Shown here: positions 1-9,487 of the stretch, one piece after another | Layout of the letters: each line of letters begins with the position of its first letter | Numbering within the stretch: the first letter of the stretch is position 1 | Source of the DNA: Bacillus sp. OK048 | GTDB lineage: Bacteria > Bacillota > Bacilli > Bacillales > Cytobacillaceae | Reading direction: 5' to 3' | DNA length: 64,000 bases | Assembly: GCF_900103525.1 (NCBI RefSeq) | Contig: NZ_FNHN01000015.1 | Span: 59,549-123,548, forward strand | Notes under the pieces: generated by a model | Told to the model about the DNA's origin: nothing | The model's database searches: none | The model's input: only the letters and a program-made list of their open reading frames with translations | Translations under genes and position numbers: made by a program

Positions 1-412
1 CTGCCAATGCCTGTATTAAAGGAGTATGATCCTCCATTTTTACTAGGTTAATTTTATCCAAGAGCGTAATAACTTTAGTAATCTCCCAATCATTCACAGC
101 TGCCAAGGTTAAGATGTTCCTTTTTTCTCGTTCCTTCCACTGATTAAGTATGAGCTTTTCCGTATTTTCGAATTTCTCAACATCGGCATACGATAACAGT
201 TCTGAGAGATAGGACATTCCACCGAAGTATTCAAGATCGGTCAAGGTTGTTAAAGAGATTAAATCAATATTCATGCCTGACTGGGTTAACTCTACCATTC
301 TCCGCATTAATTCTTGGTGCCGTATACTTTCCAGCTGTTCAGGCTTAATCTCGGTATCCTTGAGTAAGTACTCTGCTTTTATCAAGCTGCCTAAAAACGC
401 TTTTTCCGCCAT
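1..412 (-). CDS. DnaB-like replicative helicase, N-terminal part (copy 1, cut by window edge)
   Basis: The gene begins at ATG 412 (MAEKAFLGSLMKAEYLL) and runs off the left edge, so only about 137 residues of the N-terminal helical domain are seen. It is nearly identical to the first third of the complete helicase at 18818-20074. The start is 3 nt past the stop of the DnaD-like gene at 415-1413, the same layout as in the second copy, so the two are co-transcribed and probably translationally coupled. By homology to copy 2 it should be a RecA-fold replicative helicase, but the ATPase domain lies outside the window, so I cannot tell whether this copy is intact. Confidence 0.75.
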   Translation of the reverse strand, partial: MAEKAFLGSLIKAEYLLKDTEIKPEQLESIRHQELMRRMVELTQSGMNIDLISLTTLTDLEYFGGMSYLSELLSYADVEKFENTEKLILNQWKEREKRNILTLAAVNDWEITKVITLLDKINLVKMEDHTPLIQALA

Positions 413-414
413 AT

Positions 415-1413
415 TCACCAGTCTTCACCTGCCGTAATATCAAGGTCAAATCCACGTGGAATTGCTCTTCCGCTAGAGACCGATTCCGATTGTTTCCCAT
501 ACTTTGAACCAGACTTTTGGTTCTCTTGATACGAATCAATTTCTTCTACCGACAGTAAAGATTCGTTTTCCCAATTCCTTAGGATCCCAACTACATAATT
601 TAGTCTTCGCTTGTTATTGGCACATGCGATATTCAACGCCTTTAAGATCACGGCTGCGGGCTGCAAAAAGCGAGAATCATCTAACCAGGATAACAGCTGA
701 TCTTTTGCATTCTCGTTCGTAAAACCAAATCCATTGTTGTCCCAAAATTCAACAATCTCTTTAACACCAACAAGTTTTTGGTTATTTAGCAAGTGATGCT
801 TACTATTTGGATTACGATCTATTATTGGCTGTAAACCGTCTTGTTGTTTTTCTTTTTCTTTTTCTTCTTCTTTTTCTTCTTCTTGTCCACGTATCGTATT
901 ACGATTCGTTAACGTATCGTCTGTTTCTTCCCATTTAGGTGCTAGATATGTATCATTTTCATCCCGGCCACTTACTTCCTTGTCTTTTTTTAAAAAAGAT
1001 TCATATAGGCTGCGGAATTCATGTTTTTTAATTGATTCCAAAACAAATTGAAGCAATGAGGTATCTTTGACATCTTTTAATTCAGAAACAATACAATCTA
1101 TCATTGGTTTCCCGGCTTTATCAAAGTTAGTTTCTCCCCAGTTTTTTATCGCAAGCTCTCTCGTTTCAGGATTGTAGCGAATCAACTGGTGATGCTGGAT
1201 AAATCGTTCCATTAATGAATGAACACTTTCAATCGAATAGCCCATATCAAAAGCTATTTGCCTTTTGGTAATCTTATAGATTCCAATTTGAGTCGTACAT
1301 TGATTCGTTAAAAGATATAAATAAAAATACCTGTCCTCCGGTGTCATCTCAGAAATAATCGGATCCACCCAAAAATCAAAACGCACTTTTCTAAACTTAG
1401 CCATCAACACCAC
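415..1413 (-). CDS. DnaD-domain replication initiation protein (copy 1)
   Basis: 332 residues. The N-terminal about 110 residues (MAKFRKVRFDFWVDPII...) are a winged-helix-like domain of the type in phage and plasmid replisome organizers. A charged Glu/Lys linker follows (about residues 180-195), then a C-terminal DnaD domain (about 215-295), recognisable from VGVKEIVEFWDNNGFGF and the Y-x3-I-x3-W-type ending YVVGILRNWEN. Family members load or remodel the replicative helicase at origins, which fits the DnaB-like helicase immediately downstream. A GTG start at 1413, a few bases after AAGGAGAAGG, is preferred; ATG 1404 is the alternative. It differs from the copy at 20077-21099 mainly by a shorter linker repeat. 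The family is mostly phage or plasmid associated, but no other phage gene is nearby. Confidence 0.85.
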   Translation of the reverse strand: MVLMAKFRKVRFDFWVDPIISEMTPEDRYFYLYLLTNQCTTQIGIYKITKRQIAFDMGYSIESVHSLMERFIQHHQLIRYNPETRELAIKNWGETNFDKAGKPMIDCIVSELKDVKDTSLLQFVLESIKKHEFRSLYESFLKKDKEVSGRDENDTYLAPKWEETDDTLTNRNTIRGQEEEKEEEKEKEKQQDGLQPIIDRNPNSKHHLLNNQKLVGVKEIVEFWDNNGFGFTNENAKDQLLSWLDDSRFLQPAAVILKALNIACANNKRRLNYVVGILRNWENESLLSVEEIDSYQENQKSGSKYGKQSESVSSGRAIPRGFDLDITAGEDW

Positions 1414-1575
1414 TGCCCTTCTCCTTGTAAAATACTTTCATCCTCTATATATTGAAAAAAGTAGGAAAAGGTCATAGTTATTTCATAAAATTGTGAATGC
1501 TTTATGACAATGGAATTTCAGGATACCTGTCAATACCCTGTTAAGCTATTAAATAATCTAGTCATTAGCCAAAAT

Positions 1576-1625
1576 AAAAAACACTCACAAATATTGAATG
1601 ATCCAACCTTTGAAGAGTGTTTTTT
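1576..1625. terminator. Hairpin, terminator-like
   Basis: Arms AAAAAACACTC and GAGTGTTTTT around a 28-nt loop, with A/T tracts on both sides, so it could end transcription in either direction. It lies next to the EamA remnant. Confidence 0.5.
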
Positions 1626-1662
1626 GGTTATAAAATAAACTATCTATTAAAGTTTGAGACCT

Positions 1663-1845
1663 TTATTTTCCTGGTGGCGTTATTCTCTCCGTACCAATCC
1701 AAACTAATCCAAGAACAATGACCACTCCACCAACTATCTGTGCTGCCCAAATCGGTTCATTAAAGAATAACGCACCCGCCACAGTAGCAGCCGCTGGAAC
1801 AATAACGGAAGAAGTTCGCTTTTGCTGCACCAACATGTTTCATCG
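1663..1845 (-). pseudogene. EamA/DMT-family transporter, C-terminal remnant
   Basis: Minus-strand translation ends in IVGGVVIVLGLVWIGTER followed by a few residues and TAA at 1663-1665. Upstream are VPAAATVAGALFFNEPIW and, in another frame, HVGAAKANFF. This is the last-helices pattern of EamA (drug/metabolite) permeases (hVGAakasf..PvfavlfG...E.l...iiGgvlIl.Gl). Only about 60 codons remain, with a frameshift near 1815 and no start. It is a decayed fragment and not functional. Confidence 0.6.
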
Positions 1846-1935
1846 ATACATTCCAAATAACAATGAATGACTGTGCACATTAGCATATTGTAGGCAACGG
1901 CTCTCCATGTGGCGATAGATAGTTTGATTATCTAC

Positions 1936-2106
1936 CTAGATGAAGAACGAAGATTGTTTGTCTTTATTTTTTAATGCTTCTATCAGTAATTCATTGGTCC
2001 ATGCTTCTGGGACATGCGGATAATCATGCAGAGCATGCAGGACTACCTCCTGGATTAAAATAACATCGCTTATCAAATAAGGTTTAATTTTTTCTAAAAA
2101 TGTCAT
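1936..2106 (-). CDS. Small hypothetical protein, possibly the N-terminal stub of a longer broken gene
   Basis: 56 codons from ATG 2106 (MTFLEKIKPYLISDVILI...) to TAG 1936, preceded by a good AGGA ribosome site. The protein is acidic and helical with no signal peptide. The bases after the stop, towards 1845, still read as protein-like sequence in shifted frames, so this is more likely the surviving front of a longer gene than a complete one. I do not recognise the family with certainty. Confidence 0.35.
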   Translation of the reverse strand: MTFLEKIKPYLISDVILIQEVVLHALHDYPHVPEAWTNELLIEALKNKDKQSSFFI

Positions 2107-2279
2107 TATCTATCCTCTCGTTCTCCCATATATCAGTACAATTCATTGTACTTTTATGCCCAGTAAAAGTAAAAAACGAGTAGAATCCGCCCGTTTTTGT
2201 TTTATAACAATAATTGGGCTTATTTAGTCGAATCGAAACGGTAATTACCCCGTCAAAATAAATGAGGTGATTAAATAAC

Positions 2280-3152
2280 ATGAAAAAATTAAAACGTTTC
2301 ATGCAAGTTGTTCTCTGTACCATGTTGATGGGGACCTTTTTTTATTTCGGTAATGGGAAGGCATTTGCCGAGGAGCAATCTATTACGATAAAGAAAGGTG
2401 ATACATTATATAGCCTTTCAAAGAAATACAATATTTCCATCGAAGATTTAATGGAATACAACCAATTAAAAAGCAATAAGATAATTGCTGGTCAAACGGT
2501 AATCATTCCAGATTTTGAGCAAACCAAACCCATGTATGTTGTTGTCGCAGGTTCTTTTAGCAAGAAAAGTAATGCCGATAAGCGAGTATCTTTTTTGAAA
2601 AAGAATGGGATTGAATCGATTGTTGTTAACAAAGTAATAAATGGTAAAACGTATTATCGCGTTCAGGCAGGTGCCTTTTCGGAAAAATCCAAAGCGGAGA
2701 AAATGGTCAATAAGTTAAAGAATAACAGTATAAAAGATGCTTTCTTTTTAACTGAAAAGCCTCTTCATATTAATGGATTTACAATAGGGACATCATACAA
2801 TCTGCTTGTTCAAAAATTCGGGCAACCACTCAAAACAGAGGATGATAAGAATACTAAGTCTCTTTATTATAAAAATGAAGGTGCCGGAGTTCGTGTAACC
2901 ATTAATTCCGCCAATAATTCCATTGAGCAGTTGCAAGTCTACCCAGAATTTTTGAAAACAACTTCGATCCCAACTGTGAAAAACAAAATCCTCAATGTCT
3001 ATGGAAACCCGAATGAAGTTAAAATCGTCAGCTGCTATGAAAGTGCCACTTGTGAACAAATCATTTATAGCTTTAATAAAAACCAATTAACCGTTCAGAT
3101 TGATCGAAATGGAAAGACCGTTCAGTATTTGGATTTACGAAAAACGAAATAA
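2280..3152 (+). CDS. Secreted LysM-SPOR cell-wall-binding protein
   Basis: 290 residues. The signal peptide is about residues 1-30 (ending GKAFA). One LysM peptidoglycan-binding repeat is at about 34-77 (ITIKKGDTLYSLSKKYNI to AGQTVIIP). A SPOR-type domain is at about 85-160, with two half-repeats YVVVAGSFSKKSNADK and YRVQAGAFSEKSKAEK. An uncharacterised C-terminal domain is at about 165-290. LysM binds glycan chains and SPOR binds denuded peptidoglycan, so the protein should sit in the cell wall or spore cortex. No catalytic domain is visible. The start follows GAGGTGA by 9 nt, and a strong terminator follows the gene. It stands alone as a single transcription unit. Confidence 0.85.
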   Translation: MKKLKRFMQVVLCTMLMGTFFYFGNGKAFAEEQSITIKKGDTLYSLSKKYNISIEDLMEYNQLKSNKIIAGQTVIIPDFEQTKPMYVVVAGSFSKKSNADKRVSFLKKNGIESIVVNKVINGKTYYRVQAGAFSEKSKAEKMVNKLKNNSIKDAFFLTEKPLHINGFTIGTSYNLLVQKFGQPLKTEDDKNTKSLYYKNEGAGVRVTINSANNSIEQLQVYPEFLKTTSIPTVKNKILNVYGNPNEVKIVSCYESATCEQIIYSFNKNQLTVQIDRNGKTVQYLDLRKTK

Positions 3153-3192
3153 TATAAATAAGACTTTAATAGGGGCTGTCTGATAGGTTCCT

Positions 3193-3240
3193 AAAAAAGC
3201 AAGTGTAGAAAAAGGGACCATTTTTCTACACTTGCTTTTT
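3193..3240 (+). terminator. Intrinsic terminator after the LysM-SPOR gene
   Basis: Perfect 20-bp arms starting AAAAAGCAAGTGTAGAAAAA, a loop of about 7 nt, then a T tract. Confidence 0.85.
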
Positions 3241-3350
3241 GTATTTCTGGATATTCATGATCGGTTCTTTTTAACAGTACTTGCGAAATAAAATGTCCTC
3301 TCTTCTTAATTGAGTAATTTTGTTTTTTTCCCTACTTTTTTAACGATTCT

Positions 3351-3380
3351 ATCAATGCGTTGGATATCCAACACATTGAT
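3351..3380. promoter_or_regulatory. 30-bp palindrome upstream of the FMN reductase gene, candidate operator
   Basis: Two 15-nt half sites, ATCAATGCGTTGGAT and ATCCAACACATTGAT, are complementary apart from one position. It lies about 105 nt before the start codon in an otherwise AT-rich leader, has no T tract, and looks like a repressor or activator site rather than a terminator. No regulator gene is adjacent. Confidence 0.4.
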
Positions 3381-3484
3381 GGAACTATTGGTTTTGCTTT
3401 CTTTTGTTATCTTTTAAAATACAATTATAAGGAAAATAAATATGGCTTTACTAGAAAGCAGCAAAATAATAGGAGGAATTAAAA

Positions 3485-4045
3485 ATGATTAAAATCGGTA
3501 TTCTTACAGGAAGCACTCGTGACTCTCGAGTAAATATTCAAGTAGCAGAATGGGTAAAATTAATCGCTGATAAACGTGGAGATGCAGAATATGAATTAGT
3601 AGATATTAAAGATTATAATTTACCAAGATTCAATGAGCCTATACCTGCAATTATGTCTCAAGATTACACAGCGCCTGAAGCACATGCATGGTCCAAAAAA
3701 ATTAATGAACTTGATGGGTTCATCTTTGTTACACCTGAATACAACAAAGGTGTTACTTCTGGATTAAAAGATGCGATAGATTATTTATATGTTGAGTGGA
3801 ACAACAAAGTAGCTGGTGTAGTAAGTTATGGTTCTACTCTAGGTGTGACAGCAACAAATGACTTACGTTTGATTCTAAGTGTTCCAAAAGTAGCTGTAGT
3901 TGGACCAAGTGTTGCAATGAGTTTGTTTACTGATTTCCAAGATATGCGCGTATTTACCCCCGCGCCGTACCATGAAGATTCACTAAACAAAGTCCTAGAC
4001 GATGTTGTGACATGGTCAACTGCATTAAAAACCGTTAGAAATTAA
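3485..4045 (+). CDS. NADPH-dependent FMN reductase family oxidoreductase
   Basis: 186 residues with a flavodoxin-like fold. The N-terminal strand and phosphate-binding loop IGILTGSTRDSR (residues 3-14) and the family motif TPEYNKGVTSGLKDAID (about 83-99) bind FMN. The family reduces FMN, quinones, azo dyes or chromate using NAD(P)H in the cytoplasm; the true substrate cannot be read from sequence. The start follows AGGAGG by 9 nt. The gene is monocistronic with its own terminator, and a 30-bp palindrome in the leader may be its operator. Confidence 0.88.
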   Translation: MIKIGILTGSTRDSRVNIQVAEWVKLIADKRGDAEYELVDIKDYNLPRFNEPIPAIMSQDYTAPEAHAWSKKINELDGFIFVTPEYNKGVTSGLKDAIDYLYVEWNNKVAGVVSYGSTLGVTATNDLRLILSVPKVAVVGPSVAMSLFTDFQDMRVFTPAPYHEDSLNKVLDDVVTWSTALKTVRN

Positions 4046-4071
4046 TACAAAAATTATTTTATAAAGCAGAA

Positions 4072-4117
4072 TAAAGAACCGTATACATGCATTTCCATAT
4101 GATTGTACGGTTCTTTA
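4072..4117. terminator. Intrinsic terminator after the FMN reductase gene
   Basis: Arms TAAAGAACCGTA and TACGGTTCTTTA with a loop of about 20 nt; it can work in both directions and separates two convergent genes. Confidence 0.75.
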
Positions 4118-4166
4118 TATTAAACTGCCAGTTAGCTGAATAACAAAATAGGATCGTGGCGAAATA

Positions 4167-4190
4167 CCTTGGGGACGGTTCTCATGGTCA
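4167..4190 (+). repeat. Dispersed short repeat with GGGGACGGTTC core
   Basis: CTTGGGGACGGTTCTCATGG lies just past the helicase-nuclease gene. Related copies are near 9110, 9155, 12925, 21158 and 34004. Confidence 0.5.
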
Positions 4191-4209
4191 CATCGAGAAA
4201 GCCCCTTCT

Positions 4210-7200
4210 TCACCCTTGATTCTTCGTATACCAAGCAGGTTTATTCCCAGTTGCACGGCTGCCTTTATTTGTGAACTTAAAGGTAATCCCCTTTTCTTTT
4301 AGCTTGTTCATTTCCGATTCTATTTCTATACCACCAACGACCCAAAGGTTTCCTCGGTTAGGTCTCTTATCAATCACCTCATACTTTTTTGAGATAAAAT
4401 AATCATAAAGACTTTCAGGCTCTTCTTCTAACAAATCCATTAAATCCACTTGTTTGTTGTATCCTTCTAATTCAGGTGAAAAAAGCATTGTTTGTTCCGA
4501 ACTGTTTTTTTCATAATTTGCAGGTATTTTAATTGCCCTTTCCCCTTTAGAAGGCACTTTAACTTTTACCTCTCCTTTATGTGATTTTTTCAGGGTGCTT
4601 TTTTCTATAATGATTTTTTCAGAAAAATCTTGCGTCATAGTTTCTTCTTGATGGGTAAATGGAAAAATTCCAATTTCGTTTAGCTTTGCCCATAATGGTT
4701 TCATAGCTATTTCAGGATTTGAATAAAACACACTGCCGCGTATTCGCAAAAATGTCCAACCGACTCTTTCTAGAACACGCTGGCGATCAATTTCTGCTTC
4801 CCATTTATCTACACCCTGCCATTCAACATCACCGTCACATTCGATGGCTAGCCGTGTACGTTCGCCTTCTATTACCATATCAATCGGTTTTCCTATGCTG
4901 CCTACTTTAACTTGTGGAACGACATGATATCCCTTTTTAGTGATATGCGTAAAAATATCTTTTTCAAAACCTGAATTGAACTCGCTTTCATTTATAGCAG
5001 GTTGTACCTTTTTCTCTTTATAGTTGCTGCAGTGTAGTAATAGTTTATGACGAACATCATTTGGATTTAAGTCATTCAAATCGACAGAGTGAAATAATAT
5101 CATTTGGTCTCTGGCCCGGCTGGCTGCTACGTTAAACCTTTGCATTGCATCTTTTTTACTAAGTGAGGCGTAGCGAACATTTGGTGCAATAACCAATGAA
5201 AGTAAAATGATATCACGTTCGTCGCCCTGAAAGGCATAGGCATCTCCGACTACTATATTTCTTTTTACCATTTCTTCTTCACCGATTTTTTCACGGATTA
5301 ATGTTTCTAAAATTCTTGGTTGGTCATTTCCTAGTAACGTAATTACCCCAATTGTCTTGTCCTTATATCTTGGATCATTTATGCAATTTGAAGTATAGTC
5401 AGCAATTGCCATTGCCTCGGGCATGTTTATTACTTTAGATGTATTCATTAAACGAGAACCACCTTTTACCCTTATAGAAATTACAGGTGGAGTAATCAAA
5501 TCCTTGATTAAGGGTAGTCTTAACGGGTCAATCTTTCCATTATACATAAGGTTATCACTAAACTTTATGATTTCTGGAACACACCGAAAGTGCTCCTTCA
5601 AGACTATTTTACTTTCAAAAACCCTGTTTGCTGTGTCATATAAACTAGTGCGAATATCAAATTGCATAGGATTTGGAACATCATAGAGAAATCTTTCAAT
5701 TAATTCATGGATATCACTTATATCAGTAAATGCATTCTCAGGACTTATTTGATTTTCATCTCCAACAACAATTGCCTTTTTAGCCCGTAAAAGGGCAGTT
5801 AGTGAAAATAAATTACTTTGACTACTTTCATCAATAATGATTACGTCAAATAAATCTTCGGTTAAATCGAAATTCTCAATTACTCGGTGAATTGGCATAA
5901 TCCAAACGGGGATGGCATCCTTAGCAACTTTCATTTCCCTGCTTGCATCCTTCCGGTATTTGATTGAATATCTGCTCTGGCCTTTAGCACGCTGGAATAC
6001 TTTTAACCAGGCAATCAGACTCATCTTTTGCTTTCTGGATGTCCGCGAGATTTGTTCCTTCCAGGTGGACTCCGCAATCAGTTCCTTTATGATCTTTTGT
6101 TCTTTATGCTTGGCCATTTTCCGCTGACTTTCTAGCATTTCTATTTTGGTTTTTGCGTGTATTTCTCCTATCCAACTATCTACCTGTCTCCAGAACCATG
6201 CATGAGCTAAATCAATTGGTGGCATTAACGGCATTCCTTGCCCGCCTTTTTCCAATAACGCTATCGTCCAATTAGGCGTTACTTTATTCAATGATTCTTT
6301 TAATTTCAAAAATTGTTCATAATCTTCTACCAAACTTTCAATCCTTGCAAGTTCTCCTATACTTGTTTCCCAAAGTGATTTATCCCGTTTTTGGAGTGCT
6401 GCAGATAATTGATTCCAAATGGGATACGAAGAAGATTGGTCTATTCCATCGTTTACATAAGTACGAAGTAAATCAAAATACTCTTCGGCTTCATTTAGCA
6501 ATTTTTTGTAGTTAAACGCTAGAAGACCATTGTGTAGATCATTCAACCATTGTTCATCATAGAATGCTGGGTTTTCTTGTTTCCCGATTAGTGGTAGCAA
6601 ATCCTGAAAGTCCTGTTCTGTATTTTTAACAAAATTGGCAGCCTTGCGGATGGAACTGCATTTATCTTTAATTATGAGAACGAATCGCTTTTGACTTTCT
6701 TCCATTATGGTTCCTCCAATTTCATCCAAAACTTTGTTCCATTTTATAGATAACATTTGTTTCCTTGTGATTAACTCAATTTGTTTAATTACAAGATCAA
6801 CATCTTCAAGTTTTCTTAGGGGAAAATTATCCACCTTAATCTCGTCAAAGAGATATCTTATTTTTCTACCGGATATGTTTTTATACATCCAGCCAATTTT
6901 CGGGTTTGTAGTTAGCTTTTCTTTTAGAAGTAATAGGTCTTCCTTTATATCAGGAAGGATTCTCTTGTTAGTTAGAACGATTTTATGCTCAATTAGTTCA
7001 TTTTCAAGTGCTTGAATATCGGTTAACTTATTTTCTACTTCATCGATAAATTGATTCCAATAGGTTGTTTGGCCGTTATCACGTACACAATCCTTTATTA
7101 TTGTAAATAACCATTTTGGATTTTGAAGCTGCTTTAAATTCTCAATTGTATTGATGGTTTTTTTAATCCACTTTTCATAATTAAGATTTAAATAATCATC

Positions 7201-8982
7201 AAGTTTCCAACCTACAATATGCTTCTCTGTTTGATTGACATAGCCTTCTAACTTTTGAATCTCATCAATTTTCTCTGAAAGAACCTGTGGTTGCGGTAAA
7301 AGAGTTAAATTGGGACGTTTTAAGGAAAGAGCCTCTAAGTCAGCTTTAGTTAAAATACCTAATAGTTCAAAAAATCTTGTTAATTCTTCATCTGAAAGTG
7401 GAAACTCTTTATCCGGTTTAATTTTATCGGGCAACCAGGAGTACGCTTTATGCTCGTTAAGCCATTTGGCTGCTTCTAATGGAGTTAATTGTAAATCGCC
7501 AAACTTTCTGGCTGTATTTTCCCTTGCTGCTGCTTCATTGATTAGCTTATCGATTCGTGCAATACTATTTTTTGTAGTTTTTAAATCAGTGGTTAATCTA
7601 TCAATATTCTCTTGCAATAGTTCTGGTTGTTTTGTGTCAATATTTTCAGCAATAACACGGATGGACTCTTCAATTTCTTTTACAGATTTTGAATCGCCTC
7701 CTAATACACTTACACAGAGAGGGCGAATTTCTTCTGGTATCTTGTTTTTCAAGACCTTTAGTGCTCGTTCTTTTTCGCTTGTAACTAGAACCCTTTTACC
7801 GTGAGCGAGTAAATGACTAATTAAATTGGCAATCGTATGGCTCTTCCCGGTTCCGGGTGGCCCTTGAATAACTACTGCACTATTCGTTGCTAATTTCTGG
7901 GCGATCAATTGCTGCTCTTTATTAGTCTCCAACGGAAAAAGCAAATTTTCACCAATAGCTTCCCACTCCTTTGAGATGGCTTGGGAATCAATATCAGTGG
8001 TATTTTTCGTGGTAATCAGTTTTTTTATTGTTTCTGGAACTGGAAAGCCTTCTTTAATTTTTTCAATCGCATTCGTTAACTCCTGCTGCCATAACCTGCC
8101 TCCGGTGTTTCTTAAAAAGAGAGCTGGACTAAATGATATAATAGGAGTTTTTACATTCTTACTACTATCCTTTTTATCTGTAATTAATGACCCTGAAGGA
8201 CTAATGGTTTGAACAATTTCCATCATAAAAGTCCTAATCTGATTCGTTTCATTTGGCGAAAAATCCAGGTTCAGAATCTGACTCTCCATCTGCATAAACC
8301 GAGTTGCATTTGGAAAATCAATATGTAATAACATATCTGTTTCCATGGCAGTCCCTTTACTGGTTGGAACGAGGTGGAATATCCCCTTTTTCGCATCAAA
8401 AATTATCTCTAATTTCGTAACCAATACATGCTGGGAGATTTGCTTACCATCAATATCCCATTGTAAAAGACCATGTCCGCAGGCAAGTTCTAATTCCTCA
8501 CCTTCTCGTTGAAAACGTTGGAATAAGGTAAATAACTCTGTATAAAGTTGCTGGATTTTCCGTTTCTGGGATGCTATCCCCGCCCATACTGTCCATTCGT
8601 GATTCAACCAACTACGATATAGGTTCACTCGTTTGTAATCATCTTCAAAATACTCAACGATTTCATTTCCATCAACATCAATTCTGGTAACTAAAAGTGG
8701 ATGTGTTATGGGAGTTATGTCAGGATCATCATACTTAACAATCCAATTTTTCAGTTTAGGTGGAACCGGTGGGGCAGAGGGAATCTCTTGCTTATGGACT
8801 TCGAACCAGGCATCATCATTTGTACCCTTTCCCCCAACAAAAAAACCATCGACATGGGGAATATCCTTTTGCCAGAAAACCTTCTCATACTCATTGACAT
8901 TGCGATAAATTTTCTCATTCAAATTTTTTACAGCAAGCAAATATTCAAAAATCCTCGATACTTTAGACGTATCAACAGCCAT
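4210..8982 (-). CDS. SF1 helicase with C-terminal Vsr-like nuclease domain, probable defence protein
   Basis: 1590 residues, cytoplasmic. Walker A QGPPGTGKSHTIANLI is at about 373-388. A long helical insertion follows (about 430-1040). The DEAD-box-like Walker B DVIIIDESSQ is at about 1045-1054, motif III VVGDENQISP at 1071-1080, and UvrD/Dna2-type motifs V and VI (AYAFQGDERDII; FNVAASRARDQMI) at 1248-1296. A PD-(D/E)xK nuclease of the Vsr/DUF559/MTES_1575 type is at about 1334-1435, with the catalytic pattern PIDMVIEG then LAIECDGD and the final DRQRVLERVGWTFLRI. The order helicase-Vsr resembles the single-gene Hhe-type defence proteins (DUF4011-helicase-Vsr); I do not clearly see DUF4011 in the first 350 residues. 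The start follows GGTGGG. It stands alone, which fits a self-contained defence gene. Antiphage function is inferred from architecture. Confidence 0.8.
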   Translation of the reverse strand: MAVDTSKVSRIFEYLLAVKNLNEKIYRNVNEYEKVFWQKDIPHVDGFFVGGKGTNDDAWFEVHKQEIPSAPPVPPKLKNWIVKYDDPDITPITHPLLVTRIDVDGNEIVEYFEDDYKRVNLYRSWLNHEWTVWAGIASQKRKIQQLYTELFTLFQRFQREGEELELACGHGLLQWDIDGKQISQHVLVTKLEIIFDAKKGIFHLVPTSKGTAMETDMLLHIDFPNATRFMQMESQILNLDFSPNETNQIRTFMMEIVQTISPSGSLITDKKDSSKNVKTPIISFSPALFLRNTGGRLWQQELTNAIEKIKEGFPVPETIKKLITTKNTTDIDSQAISKEWEAIGENLLFPLETNKEQQLIAQKLATNSAVVIQGPPGTGKSHTIANLISHLLAHGKRVLVTSEKERALKVLKNKIPEEIRPLCVSVLGGDSKSVKEIEESIRVIAENIDTKQPELLQENIDRLTTDLKTTKNSIARIDKLINEAAARENTARKFGDLQLTPLEAAKWLNEHKAYSWLPDKIKPDKEFPLSDEELTRFFELLGILTKADLEALSLKRPNLTLLPQPQVLSEKIDEIQKLEGYVNQTEKHIVGWKLDDYLNLNYEKWIKKTINTIENLKQLQNPKWLFTIIKDCVRDNGQTTYWNQFIDEVENKLTDIQALENELIEHKIVLTNKRILPDIKEDLLLLKEKLTTNPKIGWMYKNISGRKIRYLFDEIKVDNFPLRKLEDVDLVIKQIELITRKQMLSIKWNKVLDEIGGTIMEESQKRFVLIIKDKCSSIRKAANFVKNTEQDFQDLLPLIGKQENPAFYDEQWLNDLHNGLLAFNYKKLLNEAEEYFDLLRTYVNDGIDQSSSYPIWNQLSAALQKRDKSLWETSIGELARIESLVEDYEQFLKLKESLNKVTPNWTIALLEKGGQGMPLMPPIDLAHAWFWRQVDSWIGEIHAKTKIEMLESQRKMAKHKEQKIIKELIAESTWKEQISRTSRKQKMSLIAWLKVFQRAKGQSRYSIKYRKDASREMKVAKDAIPVWIMPIHRVIENFDLTEDLFDVIIIDESSQSNLFSLTALLRAKKAIVVGDENQISPENAFTDISDIHELIERFLYDVPNPMQFDIRTSLYDTANRVFESKIVLKEHFRCVPEIIKFSDNLMYNGKIDPLRLPLIKDLITPPVISIRVKGGSRLMNTSKVINMPEAMAIADYTSNCINDPRYKDKTIGVITLLGNDQPRILETLIREKIGEEEMVKRNIVVGDAYAFQGDERDIILLSLVIAPNVRYASLSKKDAMQRFNVAASRARDQMILFHSVDLNDLNPNDVRHKLLLHCSNYKEKKVQPAINESEFNSGFEKDIFTHITKKGYHVVPQVKVGSIGKPIDMVIEGERTRLAIECDGDVEWQGVDKWEAEIDRQRVLERVGWTFLRIRGSVFYSNPEIAMKPLWAKLNEIGIFPFTHQEETMTQDFSEKIIIEKSTLKKSHKGEVKVKVPSKGERAIKIPANYEKNSSEQTMLFSPELEGYNKQVDLMDLLEEEPESLYDYFISKKYEVIDKRPNRGNLWVVGGIEIESEMNKLKEKGITFKFTNKGSRATGNKPAWYTKNQG

Positions 8983-9487
8983 GATATCCCACCTAACCTA
9001 GTCAATCGTTCCTATTATTATATTAACAGAATATGGGTATTATGAGTATGGAAATCAAATAGAAAGGCAGCATCCTACAAATCGGTATTAATTGACCTTT
9101 TGAGACCAAGGAGACGGTTCTAATGGCTTTTTTATTGAGAGTGCAAGCTGGGGCCAAAGGGATGGTTCTTGTGGTTTCTAAAATAAATAAAGTGGATATA
9201 ATCATATTAATTTTAGGGGAGAGTAGATATAAAAAATAAAGCGATTTTTCTGAGGCAAAACTTAATGAGACGAAAATTAGATTGAAAAAGATACTCTGCT
9301 TAGCTGCGTTTTTATACCTGTGGGTACTCCAAATTAAACGGATTACCTTTCCTGAAGGGTTGCTTTTATATTTTTCTGGCTACACTATTGATGAAATGAT
9401 TCTACTTATCATTTAATTATTTATTTCATATCATTTGAAAGTTAAACATAGCTTATATTAACAATTCAATTATGAGGAGGATATCAA
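8983..9487. other. Intergenic region without a supported gene
   Basis: It holds two short GGxGACGGTTC-type repeats (about 9108-9125 and 9153-9172) and the promoter region of the small gene at 9488. The open frames crossing it have no ribosome site and no protein-like composition. Confidence 0.5.

Noticed and set aside
504..722. Plus-strand ORF opposite the DnaD-like gene
   Set aside because: Shadow of a well-supported minus-strand gene duplicated elsewhere with the same reading frame.
4719..8908. Plus-strand ORFs of 60-164 codons opposite the helicase gene
   Set aside because: They are shadows of a 1590-codon gene, lack ribosome sites and have no recognisable domains.
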